Origin: Syntrophaceae bacterium
GTDB lineage: Bacteria > Desulfobacterota > SM23-61
Assembly: GCA_003154025.1 (NCBI GenBank)
Contig: PMCE01000474.1
Span: 1-8,704 of the forward strand
Direction of reading: 5' to 3'
DNA length: 8,704 bases
Shown here: positions 1 through 5,938 of the stretch, in pieces
Layout of the letters: the number at the start of each line of letters is the position of its first letter
Numbering within the stretch: position 1 is the stretch's first letter
Program-made: the position numbers and the translations under genes
The notes under the pieces: model-generated
What the model was told of the DNA's origin: nothing
Database searches by the model: none
What the model saw: the letters and a program-made list of their open reading frames with translations, nothing else

Positions 1-117
1 TTTTTATTCCCGGGCTCCCTTGAGGTCGTGATCCGGATTATTTCCTGGATTCAAGACTTTGGGCTATTTTTTGTAAAAGTGGATCGAGTTCCAAGGGGAT
101 CATCCCTTCCCGGGGTA

Positions 118-176
118 AATTCCTGCCGGAGGAAGTTTGGTGCTTCGCATTTTCCAAAGAGCCTCCGGCTGGAATT
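118..176. repeat. 59-bp imperfect palindrome (structured RNA or palindromic element)
   Basis: The outer arms are AATTCC (118-123) and GGAATT (171-176). A T/T mismatch follows, then GCCGGAGG (125-132) pairs with CCTCCGGC (162-169). A symmetric 3x3 internal loop follows, then TTTGG (136-140) with CCAAA (154-158), and finally TGC-TTC-GCA (141-149) with a four-T bulge. In total 22 base pairs close on a 3-base loop. This much nested pairing is well beyond chance. It could be a palindromic repeat element or a folded RNA on either strand. There is no T-tract directly after it, so a simple intrinsic terminator is unlikely. I cannot assign a family. Confidence 0.7.
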
Positions 177-192
177 GAAAAGCGGAACAAAT

Positions 193-207
193 CCCCTAGT
201 TTAGGGG
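193..207. promoter_or_regulatory. Short dyad CCCCTA-GTT-TAGGGG
   Basis: A perfect 6-bp inverted repeat with a 3-base centre. It is the size and symmetry of a dimeric regulator site, but no adjacent gene starts here and no regulator is encoded nearby, so an operator role is only a guess. Confidence 0.3.
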
Positions 208-221
208 CGCGAAACCATAAG

Positions 222-240
222 TACTGACCTTCTTTCAGTA
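222..240. promoter_or_regulatory. Short dyad TACTGA-N7-TCAGTA
   Basis: A perfect 6-bp inverted repeat with a 7-base spacer, 15 bp after the CCCCTA dyad and at the edge of an AT-rich stretch. It could be an operator or a small hairpin. No target gene can be identified. Confidence 0.3.
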
Positions 241-448
241 TGTAACTAATACCATATTATGTAAAATTGACTATGGACTTTTTGCCATAATAACGTCAAT
301 TTCTTGTTTCCGCCTTCCCCCCAAAATCCCAAGCACTTCGATAAGTGGTTATCTTTATGAGTTTTTTTAATAGGGAAGAGGCATACTTCCCTCTCGTCAG
401 GAATTATTCTTGCAAGCGTTATGCCGTTTTTACCACTCGAAAATCATT

Positions 449-724
449 TCAATGTTTTTCTGGAATAGGAATCGGATTATTTCCTTTCGCCCAGGGAATC
501 CGGAGATTCTTTGGGGCGGAGGAGAGAAGACCTCTACCCTCCGGGTAGGACTGAGAATCGGAACTGACCACGGTCATCGGGGTTCTGAGATCATGCATGA
601 TGGCCAGCGGCATGGCTTTTCCCGAATTTTGATTTCGAACGGCTTTCTGATATCTCTCCTCCAGGTCCTGAATCTTTGCCAGCAACCGCTGGACCGGATT
701 ATCCGGTAAGCATATCCTGGCCAT
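449..724 (-). pseudogene. Truncated histidine-kinase stub (H-box only)
   Basis: This 91-residue frame keeps a short coiled-coil linker (about residues 10-34) and a HisKA-type phospho-acceptor box, MHDLRTPMTVVSS, with the histidine about residue 44. It aligns without gaps over about 47 residues to the linker and H-box of the neighbouring intact kinase (895-1923), with roughly one third identity and the same HDLR-P core. After the H-box the similarity stops, the chain runs into a proline-rich tail and ends. No N, G1, F or G2 box is present in it or further downstream on this strand. It is most likely a decayed paralogue left by duplication of the kinase. A weak AAGGG lies 8 bases before the ATG, so expression as a small phospho-acceptor or dimerisation protein cannot be excluded. 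Confidence 0.6.
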
Positions 725-792
725 TACCAGAACCCTTGTCCATCAAATGGGTTGCGAGACGTGTTCGGGGATCGCGCCCTAAAAGATGCCAT

Positions 793-824
793 TCCGCGGG
801 CATACCGAATTACGACACAGTCTC
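793..824 (-). repeat. Dispersed repeat, copy 1 (downstream of the kinase gene)
   Basis: Read on the minus strand this contains GAGACTGTGTCGTAAT, then five partly different bases, then ATGCCCGCGGA. The plus strand at 8581-8612 has the same 16-base and 11-base blocks in the same order and spacing. This copy has lost the second hairpin arm that copy 2 retains. It lies about 70 bases beyond the stop codon of the histidine kinase, in the gene's own direction, just as copy 2 lies beyond the polyferredoxin gene. Confidence 0.75.
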
Positions 825-894
825 ACGGGTGGGAGGAGAGGGGTGATGGGATAGGGAAACAGGGATCCTGCCCTGAAGCGAGGACCGGGAACGA

Positions 895-1923
895 TCATTG
901 CGTACGGATGAAGAAATCTTCTTCCAAACCCTCCGTAGACTCATTCTGCAGGACGGGTATTTGGATTAAAACCGTAGTCCCCCGTGCACCGTTACTGTCG
1001 ATAGAAATATTCCCCTTGTGCTGGAGGATAATCGATTGGCAAATGCTCAATCCCAGGCCTGTCCCATTTTCCTTGGTGGTGAAGAAAGGTTCGAAGATTC
1101 TTGCCCGCTGCTCTTTGGGGATCCCTGGCCCGTCATCGGTGACCTTGATTTCCACCATGTCTTGGGACGGAAGGAGACGGGTTTCAACGATCACCATTCC
1201 TTTCTTGGAAACTGCATGGATGGCGTTCATGAAAAGGTTCAAAAAGACCCGCTCCAGGTTCTCCTGACTGCCCATGATCTCAGGCAGGTCCTTGGCCAAT
1301 CGGGCTTCGAAAGTCATCTGGCAGGGTGCGCTTTCGAGTTCACTCATCTTCCACATCACCAGGATAAGCCGGTTGATATTGACAGGTCTAAAATCCAAGA
1401 CGGATGATTTTGCATAACTCAAAAATTGCTTGGTAAGGCCGTGGGCTTTTTGAGAACTCTCCAGGATCATTTGAAGTCTTTCGCGCATCGAGGGGTCCAG
1501 GTCCGAACCTTCCAGGCACAATTGAGTGCAAGAGCTGATAACGGCCAAGGGGTTGCGAAGGTCATGGAGGAGCCCGGAGACAATGACCGTTCCGATCCTC
1601 TGCTTATGGGATATTTCCCCGTGTTTGGTTTCCAGGTCCCGAATCACTGACGCGGCCCTGACCAGTTGGTCGTAGAGGATTTGGTTCTCCCCTTCCAAAC
1701 GTTTCAAGGCTGCCTCCGCAGACTTGTCTTTTTCCTTGGAGGAATTGGGGTTTGAATTTTCCGTTTTCCCTTTTCTCTGCACGAATCGAGAGCCCACTTC
1801 CGTCCTTTTAGCGACTCGGGGGTAACTTTTCCATATTAGGATTCTTCCCTCTTCGGGGGTTTGCCTCTTTTCAAATGACCGCTGGAGTTTATGGAAGACT
1901 TTGGCAATTTCAATAGCCTTCAT
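895..1923 (-). CDS. Soluble orphan sensor histidine kinase
   Basis: This protein should autophosphorylate a histidine from ATP and pass the phosphate to a response regulator. The sequence shows all the boxes of a HisKA/HATPase_c kinase. Numbered from the first ATG (1929), they are the H-box LLHDLRNPLAVISS with His122, the N-box NLFMNAIHA (about 231-239), G1 DDGPGIP (265-271), the F-box EPFFTTK (280-286) and G2 GTGLGLSI (289-296). Residues about 70-117 form a charged coiled coil. There is no membrane segment, signal peptide, PAS or GAF domain, so it is cytoplasmic with no recognisable sensor. Three ATGs stand in tandem; the third (1923) sits 6 bases after GAGGA, whereas the first directly abuts it, so I place the start at 1923 (342 residues). 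No response regulator is encoded in the window. A degraded paralogue lies just downstream. Confidence 0.9.
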   Translation of the reverse strand: MKAIEIAKVFHKLQRSFEKRQTPEEGRILIWKSYPRVAKRTEVGSRFVQRKGKTENSNPNSSKEKDKSAEAALKRLEGENQILYDQLVRAASVIRDLETKHGEISHKQRIGTVIVSGLLHDLRNPLAVISSCTQLCLEGSDLDPSMRERLQMILESSQKAHGLTKQFLSYAKSSVLDFRPVNINRLILVMWKMSELESAPCQMTFEARLAKDLPEIMGSQENLERVFLNLFMNAIHAVSKKGMVIVETRLLPSQDMVEIKVTDDGPGIPKEQRARIFEPFFTTKENGTGLGLSICQSIILQHKGNISIDSNGARGTTVLIQIPVLQNESTEGLEEDFFIRTQ

Positions 1924-1956
1924 CATCATTCCTCAATCCCGCGGGCGGACACCACA

Positions 1957-1999
1957 ATAAAAAACCGGACCTTCTCTTTTCCACGAGTTGTCCGGTTTT
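1957..1999 (-). terminator. Terminator-like hairpin in the leader of the kinase gene
   Basis: AAAACCGGAC (1961-1970) and GTCCGGTTTT (1990-1999) form a perfect 10-bp inverted repeat with a 19-base loop. On the minus strand the stem ends in a run of six T followed by A-T-T, as in a Rho-independent terminator. It lies about 38 bases before the kinase start codon and no minus-strand gene precedes it. It may therefore limit readthrough from upstream or attenuate kinase expression. The large loop makes it weaker than a textbook terminator. Confidence 0.5.
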
Positions 2000-2123
2000 C
2001 CCAACCGATTTCGCAACCCGGCTGTCCGCTGAATGCTGGGACCCGTGGCTTTCCGTCCTTCGATTACTCGAAGTTTGGCGTTGTCGGAATCTATGTAATC
2101 ATCAAATCATCATATCACCAAAA

Positions 2124-2152
2124 ATGGTATCACATACTTGTCGAAAAAGCAA
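2124..2152 (-). promoter_or_regulatory. Possible promoter for the kinase gene
   Basis: On the minus strand TTGCTT and TACCAT are separated by 17 bases, with a TG one base before the -10 element (extended -10). This would give a leader of nearly 200 bases that includes the terminator-like hairpin at 1957-1999. The -35 match is only fair, so the assignment is tentative. Confidence 0.25.
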
Positions 2153-2257
2153 GCCAAAAATTTTAAAAAGGTTCCCGGGGAAAAAATTTTAGGAATGCCT
2201 TGATGCCGTTCAACCATTTAAAATTATTTAATAAAATATTTTATATTCTTTACGGAT

Positions 2258-2314
2258 GCTCTCCGTGCCCCTGGCAGGAGCGAAAAGGCCGTTCCCCGGA
2301 AGGGGATTTTTTTT
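2258..2314 (+). terminator. Structured leader ending in a terminator-like hairpin with T8 tract
   Basis: A first stem-loop pairs CTCC-G-TGCC (2261-2269) with GGCA-GGAG (2273-2280) around a 3-base loop. After an A/G-rich linker, TCCCC-GGAA-GGGGA (2293-2306) forms a 5-bp stem with a 4-base loop followed by eight T (2307-2314). No plus-strand gene ends upstream, and the region before it (about 2210-2250) is very AT-rich and promoter-like. The pair of hairpins could therefore be the 3' end of a small RNA or an attenuating leader of the gene at 2434. I do not recognise a known riboswitch class. Confidence 0.45.
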
Positions 2315-2341
2315 GCCTTGAACTCGGGCATCGGGTATCAT
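2313..2341 (+). promoter_or_regulatory. Candidate sigma-70-type promoter of the DUF3786-M55 pair
   Basis: TTGCCT and TATCAT (five of six consensus bases) are separated by 17 bases. The -35 box overlaps the end of the T8 tract of the upstream hairpin, and the start codon of the next gene is about 90 bases downstream. The -10 element is good and the -35 only fair. Confidence 0.4.
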
Positions 2342-2433
2342 AAAAAATGGAATAACAGTGTGAGTACCAGTCACAATTCTTTCTTTGGTCAAACTTACAA
2401 TGACGCTATCATTAGAGGGAGGAGGGGGGTGAG

Positions 2434-3066
2434 ATGGGTTTCAACCATCGGGACGAGCATTCGACGCACGAGATCTACTGGGACAGCCTGGTCAAAGCGG
2501 TCCCCAGTGAGGTCTGCCAGAGAACTGGAGCTGTCTACAACCAGGATCGGAAGGGGTATCTCCTCCCGGTGATCAACCAGAGATACCTGGTCCTGCCCGA
2601 AGAAAGAAGAATTTACTGCATGCGCGGAGATCTCTGCGAGGAAGAAGATCTGCGCGATTATTTCTTTTTGATGGTTCTTCTTTACCTGTTGAATGCCCAA
2701 GAGGGGGAGCCCACCCATACCTGGGTGAGTGAAAAAGAGCTAAAGGGAGGAACTACTTTTTTCCGCGGGCCTCATGCCCTGCGGACGGAGGAATTAAAGG
2801 ACGCTTGGGGGAAAGATCCGGATGGATTCTTGCAGGTGGGAAAGCGACTGGGAGGGGTTGAACTTCTATTCGGCGATAAAGCCTTCGCCCTGACAGTGCT
2901 GCCCAAAGTCTCCCTGGCGTACCTTCTCTGGAAAGAGAGCGAGGAGTTTCCCGCTCAAGTCAAGGTCCTTTTTGATTCCACGGTCCAGAAGCATTTTTCC
3001 CTGGATGGGGTCTGGTGTGTAGTCGCCGAAGTAAGCCAGCGTCTCCTGGAAGCCAGAAGGTCATGA
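2434..3066 (+). CDS. DUF3786-family protein
   Basis: This 210-residue protein has no signal peptide or membrane helix and should be cytoplasmic. The C-terminal two thirds carries the pattern I associate with DUF3786: a GGTTFFRGPH segment (about 105-114), LGG followed by FGDKAF (about 139-151), LPKVSLAYLLW (about 156-166), EEFPA (170-174) and VLFDS (178-182). Two cysteines (Cys62, Cys68) sit in the middle, with Cys28 and Cys195 further out. The biochemical role of the family is not known to me; its members are mostly from anaerobic bacteria. A purine-rich ribosome site (GGAGGAGGGGGG) ends a few bases before the ATG. The stop overlaps the start of the M55 enzyme gene by four bases (ATGA), so the two are very likely co-transcribed and translationally coupled. 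Confidence 0.75.
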   Translation: MGFNHRDEHSTHEIYWDSLVKAVPSEVCQRTGAVYNQDRKGYLLPVINQRYLVLPEERRIYCMRGDLCEEEDLRDYFFLMVLLYLLNAQEGEPTHTWVSEKELKGGTTFFRGPHALRTEELKDAWGKDPDGFLQVGKRLGGVELLFGDKAFALTVLPKVSLAYLLWKESEEFPAQVKVLFDSTVQKHFSLDGVWCVVAEVSQRLLEARRS

Positions 3067-3956
3067 GAGGAAAGATTGCCTACATCGTTGCCGACCTGGA
3101 AGGGTCCACCGGCGCCTGGACGAAGTCCCACACTCTTCTGGCAACCCCCGAGTGGCAGGAAGCAAGGGTTGAATTGACCCGGGACATAAATGCGGTGGTC
3201 GGGGCCCTATTCGAGAAAGGGGTCAAAGGTGTGGCGGTTAAGGACTTCCACCGGACGGGGTACAATCTCATCCCGGCTTACCTGGACAAGCGGGTAAAGC
3301 TGGTCTCCGGGTATTACACCGGGCCGGCCATCGGCTACGGAAAGTTGCACGGTGCCGATTTTGCCCTCTTTGTCGGGCTCCATGCCGCTGGGGGAAATGC
3401 GCGAGGGTTTCTGGCTCATACCCTAACCAGCCGGATTGCAGGTGTCCTGGTGAACGGGAAAAGGATCTGCGAGGCAGAACTCTTTGCTACGGTTCTTTCC
3501 GCGTTTCAGGTGCCGGTTGCTTTCTTCTCCGGTTGCCCGACTGCCTGCCAAGAAGTCAAAGAGCGGTTGAACTGGGTCGTTACCTACGCCATTGATAAAG
3601 ATCCATTGCTTTCCCACGATACGGACAGGAGAAAAGAATATATCCTCCAGGCCCGGGAAGGGTTGCGAAAGAGCATCTTAGGGATCCCCACCGTCGAAGG
3701 ACTGCCGCTCTTCTCCCTTGAACCGCCTTTTGACTGCCAGGTGGACTTCCAGGAGGAGACAGAGGCCAAGCGGATGAATGCCTGGGGTTTTCCCCAAGAA
3801 GGGAGGACGATCCGTTTCCACGCCGAAGCATTTTTGGAAATGTACGAGAACCTCCTGAAGATCGCCTATTTTCCAAAGCTCGCCTACACCCTGCGTCATC
3901 TGGTGATTCCTTTGACCCGGGTCGTTTGGAAAATACAGGCATTAAAACACCTATGA
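3063..3956 (+). CDS. M55 family D-aminopeptidase-like metallohydrolase (DppA-like)
   Basis: This 297-residue protein resembles the zinc D-aminopeptidase DppA of Bacillus, a decameric enzyme that removes D-amino acids from small peptides. The expected metal ligands are all in place: Asp11 and Glu13 in ADLEGS, His63 in KDFHRTG, His107 in GLHAAGG and Glu137 in the ICEAEL segment. His119 in LAHT matches the catalytic histidine region. There is no signal peptide, so it is probably cytoplasmic. I chose the ATG at 3063 because the M55 fold starts there (KIAYIVADLEG) and it gives a four-base ATGA overlap with the upstream gene; an in-frame ATG at 3015 would only add residues without family resemblance. 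The C-terminal 100 residues (about 200-297) are less conserved. The true substrate is unproven; peptidoglycan-derived or dietary D-peptides are possible. Confidence 0.85.
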   Translation: MRGKIAYIVADLEGSTGAWTKSHTLLATPEWQEARVELTRDINAVVGALFEKGVKGVAVKDFHRTGYNLIPAYLDKRVKLVSGYYTGPAIGYGKLHGADFALFVGLHAAGGNARGFLAHTLTSRIAGVLVNGKRICEAELFATVLSAFQVPVAFFSGCPTACQEVKERLNWVVTYAIDKDPLLSHDTDRRKEYILQAREGLRKSILGIPTVEGLPLFSLEPPFDCQVDFQEETEAKRMNAWGFPQEGRTIRFHAEAFLEMYENLLKIAYFPKLAYTLRHLVIPLTRVVWKIQALKHL

Positions 3957-3968
3957 CGGTTGGGGATA

Positions 3969-4211
3969 GCAGACTACAGACCAGACTACAGACCTCAGAC
4001 GCCAGACCTCAGACACCAGACTTCAGAATAAAGACATGAGACACCAGACACAGAAAACAGACATTGGAAGAATGACCTCAGACTCCAGACTGTAGACACC
4101 GGAAAACAGAACTAGGCTCCAGAAATCAGGCACCAGACTTTTTAGCTACAGTCTGAGGTCTATTGTCTGAGGTCTGGAGTCTGATGTCTGACGTCTGCTG
4201 TCTGCCGTCTT
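3969..4211. repeat. Degenerate 7-bp repeat array with a strand switch (CAGACNN then GTCTGNN)
   Basis: From 3970 to 4140 about 25 units of the form CAGACNN follow one another. Only three units break the 7-base phase (5 bases at 3977, 6 at 4045 and 6 at 4114), and 13 units keep CAGAC exactly. After about ten unrelated bases (4141-4150) the array continues as the reverse complement, with nine units at 4151, 4158, 4165, 4172, 4179, 4186, 4193, 4200 and 4207, all in strict 7-base phase and seven of them exact GTCTG. The two parts can pair as a long imperfect hairpin. The array fills the gap between the M55 gene and the tRNA promoter. It contains no coding frame, and a 7-base unit would not preserve one. 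Confidence 0.9.
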
Positions 4212-4225
4212 TGTTAACATTCTCC

Positions 4226-4254
4226 TTGATTTTCTAGGCTTTTCTCTTTATTAT
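4226..4254 (+). promoter_or_regulatory. Promoter of tRNA-Pro
   Basis: TTGATT and TATTAT are separated by exactly 17 bases, a good sigma-70-type match. Transcription would start around 4260, only a few bases before the mature tRNA 5' end. The tRNA therefore appears to have its own promoter, independent of the repeat array. Confidence 0.6.
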
Positions 4255-4265
4255 AGAAATACGAA

Positions 4266-4342
<77 letters not shown>

Positions 4343-4350
4343 GAAGATGT

Positions 4351-4387
4351 AAAGGACTTGGCTCGAAGAGCCAAGTCCTTTTTCTTT
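4351..4387 (+). terminator. Intrinsic terminator of tRNA-Pro
   Basis: A perfect 14-bp stem (AAAGGACTTGGCTC with GAGCCAAGTCCTTT) closes on the 3-base loop GAA. The stem runs into TTTCTTTT on the plus strand and begins with AAA on the other side, so it may also stop minus-strand transcription. Confidence 0.9.
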
Positions 4388-4479
4388 TGAGGAAATTTCC
4401 GCCCCGGGGAGGATTGGGCGGAGGAATGATCATGCGAAGAACGGCACGGATCGCCCCGGCGGGAGGAGTGGTAACGCCA

Positions 4480-4653
4480 TTCTCCGATCCAGCAGTGGAG
4501 GCAGAGTCTTTCCCGGGGAAGGCCGATGGCCTGGACCCCATCCTCCAGGATCTGGTATTTGAGTAAAGTGGCCCCCGGTTCCCTCCGGGTGCATTCCATC
4601 ATCTTGGCACACTTTTCCGATTTAGGATCCGAAGGCCATGAAAGACGGATCAA
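4480..4653 (-). pseudogene. C-terminal remnant of a PurF-like amidophosphoribosyltransferase
   Basis: The minus strand reads SDPKSEKCAKMME, then LLKYQILEDGVQAIGLPRER, then LCLHCWIGE. This is the pattern I know from the C-terminus of PurF-like glutamine amidotransferase/PRPP transferases of anaerobes (DP-SEKY-MVE, LKYQ-LEDMV-AIGLP, LC-YCW-GE). Intact proteins are about 450-500 residues; here only about 50 remain. The frame is open upstream to a TAA at 4756-4758, but that part shows no glutamine-amidotransferase or phosphoribosyltransferase motif and has no ATG. The usual stop after the CW-GE motif is also lost, so the frame reads on through the tRNA terminator into antisense tRNA. The fragment is therefore a decayed relic lying just beyond the tRNA gene. 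The family identification is from memory of the motif. Confidence 0.55.
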
Positions 4654-4823
4654 TCCTCTAACCGGCAGTGCGCTTAAGATTTTTTTGGTTCCCGGAGGGA
4701 TATGAACCGGATCATGGTTTTTTGAGGAGGTTGGTTCGATAATGGTTTTTGTATTTTACCAAAGCAGGTAACCCGACCAACTTGATCGGAAAGGAGTTAG
4801 CTGCTAATTAGATGATTTCTTTA
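4654..4823. other. Intergenic sequence with no further gene
   Basis: Between the PurF-like remnant and the propeller promoter I see no gene, only small dyads (for example TTACC-N6-GGTAA at 4756-4771) and an 8-base match, CCCGACCA, to the 3' end of the tRNA at about 4772. The match is too short to call an attachment site. Confidence 0.4.
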
Positions 4824-4852
4824 TTGAAAAACCGCCTCTGATCCGCGATAAT
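4824..4852 (+). promoter_or_regulatory. Promoter of the propeller gene, with a very short leader
   Basis: TTGAAA and GATAAT, each five of six consensus bases, are separated by exactly 17 bases. The expected start of transcription (about 4858-4860) lies directly before the ribosome site AGGAGG (4861-4866), which precedes the ATG at 4871 by four bases. The mRNA leader would be only about a dozen bases long. Confidence 0.65.
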
Positions 4853-4870
4853 ATCTTTACAGGAGGACGG

Positions 4871-5926
4871 ATGAAGCGAACGATTGGCTTAACAGGAAGG
4901 GTTCTTTTTTTATTTCTTGGGATTTTCAGTTTTTGGGCATCGGCCGATGCCAGTTTTCTCAAAAAGCCTTTTTCCATCCAACAGGTCACCACGAAAGACG
5001 GACTCTCCAGTGAAATGATCTTCTGCATCGCGGTGCAGGGGGAGGAAGTATGGTTTGGAACTTATGCAGGGGGGACAACTCTCTACGACCGGGCCAAGAA
5101 GGTCTTCAAGATTTATACCACTAAAGGGGAACCCCCGGAGAAAGATGACGGGGTCAGCATCAAGTGGAAGAACCACCCGGCGTACAACGATGTGACCATC
5201 ATTCTTCCGGACAAAGATCGGTTGTGGTTCGGCACCTATTTCTACGGATTCGGGGGAGGAGGGATCTCCTACTACAATTCCAAGAGGAAGAATCCCTGGA
5301 GGCCGTTCAACACCAACAACGGGGTGGCCAAAAAGATCGTATCCTTGGCCTTGGATGGAGAGGTTCTGTGGGTTGGGTCGGAGAAGGGGCTATCCGTTTT
5401 GGACAAAAAGACCGAAAAATGGAAGGCCTTTTACTCCGCCCAGAATGGACTCTCCGGGAATTTTGTCAATGCCCTCTTGGTTCAGGGCGACACTCTCTGG
5501 GCCGGGACGAATGGGGGGATGACCCGTCTGCTCAAAGCCCAAAAACAGTGGAAAAGTTATGGCCAGAAAGAGGGCTTGTCCGACTTGGAGATCAAGGCTT
5601 TGGCCCAAGTTGGAGATAAGATCTGGGCCGGCAGCGTCCAGGGAGCGATCTACGAATATGATCCGGCCGCCGACCGCTGGAAGAAAATTGAATCCACTGA
5701 TCCCCTGAGAAATGGCGGGATTCACTCCCTGGCGGTGATTCAGGGAAAAGTGTTCGTCTGCCGGGATAATGGGGTCAGCGTTTACGGGATTTCCCAGAAC
5801 CAGTGGGATTCCATCACCACGGCCGACGGATTGTCGAGCAATGTGGTCTTTTGCGCCGTTGAAGACAAAGATGGAGTTTGGCTCGGCACCGATCAGGGAG
5901 CGTTCCGGATCGGCAAAATGAATTAA
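4871..5926 (+). CDS. Secreted seven-bladed regulator-type beta-propeller protein
   Basis: This 351-residue protein starts with a Sec signal peptide (Lys2-Arg3, a hydrophobic core at about 11-22, and an A-D-A cleavage site ending at residue 27). The rest is a series of about 45-residue repeats like the propeller blades (Reg_prop) of hybrid two-component sensors. Each has a tryptophan-centred strand: W61-F-G-T, W119-F-G-T, W167-V-G-S, W210-A-G-T, W252-A-G-S, a degenerate one near 294 (KVFVCRDNG) and W337-L-G-T, often followed by a DGLSS or NGLSG turn. This makes seven blades, enough for a closed propeller. There is no membrane anchor after the signal, and no kinase, GGDEF or DNA-binding domain, so it acts as a free periplasmic or extracellular propeller, perhaps in ligand or protein binding. 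It precedes the DUF362 gene by 144 bp. Confidence 0.8.
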   Translation: MKRTIGLTGRVLFLFLGIFSFWASADASFLKKPFSIQQVTTKDGLSSEMIFCIAVQGEEVWFGTYAGGTTLYDRAKKVFKIYTTKGEPPEKDDGVSIKWKNHPAYNDVTIILPDKDRLWFGTYFYGFGGGGISYYNSKRKNPWRPFNTNNGVAKKIVSLALDGEVLWVGSEKGLSVLDKKTEKWKAFYSAQNGLSGNFVNALLVQGDTLWAGTNGGMTRLLKAQKQWKSYGQKEGLSDLEIKALAQVGDKIWAGSVQGAIYEYDPAADRWKKIESTDPLRNGGIHSLAVIQGKVFVCRDNGVSVYGISQNQWDSITTADGLSSNVVFCAVEDKDGVWLGTDQGAFRIGKMN

Positions 5927-5938
5927 TCGATTATTATT

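Larger units (their letters stand above)
1..448. other. Intergenic region without a recognisable gene
   Basis: I see no convincing protein-coding frame here on either strand. A short plus-strand frame starting near 345 overlaps the histidine-kinase stub in the opposite direction and has no family resemblance. The stretch holds a long imperfect palindrome (118-176) and two short dyads (193-207 and 222-240), listed separately. The part from about 211 to 310 is AT-richer than the flanks. No HATPase-type motif is readable on the minus strand, so the missing catalytic half of the kinase stub at 449-724 is not here. Confidence 0.6.

Noticed and set aside
272..288. Possible sigma-54 promoter (TGGAC...TTGCC)
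   Set aside because: Only seven bases separate GG and GC; the sigma-54 spacing needs ten.
534..548. Hairpin CTACCC-TCC-GGGTAG
   Set aside because: It is a 6-bp stem inside the kinase stub with no T-tract and no positional meaning that I can see.
752..1407. Plus-strand frames of 171 and 129 residues opposite the histidine kinase
   Set aside because: They overlap the kinase entirely, have no family resemblance, and the kinase motifs on the minus strand are unambiguous.
3015..3062. In-frame upstream start for the M55 enzyme
   Set aside because: It would add 16 residues with no resemblance to the family and overlap the DUF3786 gene by more than 50 bases.
3969..4211. CRISPR array
   Set aside because: The unit is seven bases with two variable positions; there are no 25-40 base repeats with unique spacers and no cas gene.
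4772..4780. CCCGACCA copy as an attachment site for integration at the tRNA
   Set aside because: Only eight bases match the tRNA 3' end, and there is no integrase gene; chance is a sufficient explanation.
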